The notes beneath the pieces are model-generated. The model was not told where the DNA came from, made no database searches, and was given only the letters and a program-made list of their open reading frames with translations. A program made the position numbers and the translations under genes. From Temnothorax longispinosus (taxonomy: Eukaryota > Arthropoda > Insecta > Hymenoptera > Formicidae): a stretch of DNA of 64,000 nucleotides. Shown piece after piece: positions 63,585 to 64,000 of the stretch. How positions within the stretch are numbered: position 1 is the stretch's first letter; each line of letters opens with the position of its first letter. Where the stretch lies: contig NW_027270036.1 in NCBI RefSeq assembly GCF_030848805.1, positions 257,965 to 321,964 on the forward strand, read 5' to 3'.

Positions 63585-64000
63585 AATAAGAGTCCTCTTT
63601 TTTCTCTAATTTGTCACGTAAATTCCGTATAACTTCATCTTCACCCTGACATATTGAAAGGTTAAATTCTAACGGGTTGTCTTCAATAACCAAAATATTG
63701 TTTACTCTACTGAGGGCATCCACATGCTGCATTCGTGCTCCTATCCTATGCTCGACTTCGTAATCGAAATTCTGGAGTTCCAGTGCCCATCGTGCTATGC
63801 GTGGATTAATATCTTTTTTATTTAATGTAAGTCTAAGTGAATCACAGTCAGTAACAATCTTAAATTTGATTCCCTGCAAATAAACTCTGAATCTACGTAG
63901 AGCGTAAATTATTGCCAACGTCTCCAATTCGAAACTGTGATAGCGACTTTCTACCTCGGAAGTTCGTTTAGAGAAGTAGAATACCGGATGAAATTTTAAA
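63556..64000 (-). pseudogene. Gypsy RNase H domain, partial
   Basis: From the window edge the - strand reads HPVFYFSKRTSEVESRYHSF, ETLAIIYALRRFRVYLQG, KIVTDCDSLRL, and WALELQNFDYEVEHRIG then HVDALSR. This is the Gypsy RNase H with its Glu and Asp active residues (ELETLAI, TDCDSL, VDALSR). The frame continues beyond 64000 and ends at 63556. Confidence 0.88.

Larger units (their letters stand above)
62429..64000 (-). mobile_element. Gypsy (Ty3-like) retrotransposon, 3' part of pol, partial at window end
   Basis: RNase H, integrase and the integrase C-terminal domain follow in the Gypsy order on the - strand. The element runs out of the window to the right, where reverse transcriptase, protease and gag would lie. 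Two one-base frameshifts break the frame. The LHIDHLGP wording suggests an Mdg1-like group. Confidence 0.9.

Overview
The window is eukaryotic, from an insect and most likely a hymenopteran, probably an ant. It holds an intron-rich de novo DNA methyltransferase gene (DNMT3), insect-type retroelements, a hAT transposon, and very dense nests of inverted-repeat (foldback/MITE) elements. One scaffold gap of exactly 500 N lies at 20694-21193. Only one gene looks intact, DNMT3. Almost everything else is mobile DNA, virus-derived DNA or broken gene fragments.

Layout. 1-4.9 kb: a LINE (ORF1 with zinc knuckles, ORF2 with endonuclease and reverse transcriptase) cut by a 709-bp solo LTR with a 5-bp target duplication, ending in a GATTCT microsatellite next to a 28S rDNA scrap. 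4.96-8.5 kb: two foldback elements with nested MITEs. 8.9-9.7 kb: a GC-rich tandem array with a 129-bp period. 10.0-12.6 kb: a decayed Polinton/adintovirus-like element, with a packaging-ATPase Walker A fragment behind a good TATA+Inr promoter, an adenovirus-type protease, a phospholipase-A2-like fragment, a hydrophobic GLYL-motif protein and others. 13.1-30.8 kb: a giant imperfect inverted duplication. Each arm carries intron-containing fragments resembling SNX4, cyclin B3 and FAM50, and each arm has later, arm-specific insertions. These include a 2.2-kb gag-only LTR element with a proline-tRNA primer site in the left arm, and a 1.95-kb solo LTR, a Penelope-like insertion and MITEs in the right arm. 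The gap, a second 28S rDNA fragment and two foldbacks lie between the arms.

31-36.2 kb: hairpin MITEs and a stack of TTAA- and TAA-flanked elements. 36.26-42.80 kb: the DNMT3 gene on the + strand. I reconstruct 18 coding exons that join in phase into about 897 residues: two PWWP modules, an ADD zinc domain and a catalytic domain with all main motifs. A Penelope GIY-YIG remnant and three MITEs sit in or just beyond it, and two copies of one 445-bp foldback flank the locus. 43.26-47.69 kb: a 4.4-kb nested TIR element with a 6-bp TSD. 48.0-48.3 kb: a two-exon fragment resembling glyoxylate/hydroxypyruvate reductase. 49.64-54.67 kb: a complete hAT element (8-bp TSD) with a transposase broken by one base and an internal ~180-bp repeat array. 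56.02-58.35 kb: a 2.3-kb solo LTR. 58.4-61.1 kb: degenerate repeats and a foldback. 61.9-64.0 kb: the 3' part of a Gypsy retrotransposon on the - strand, running off the window.

From the sequence alone I can propose one working host gene (DNMT3, nuclear cytosine methylation). The rest is a record of nested insertions whose order can often be read from target-site duplications and from empty sites in the opposite arm of the large palindrome. All family names rest on motif recognition, not on searches.
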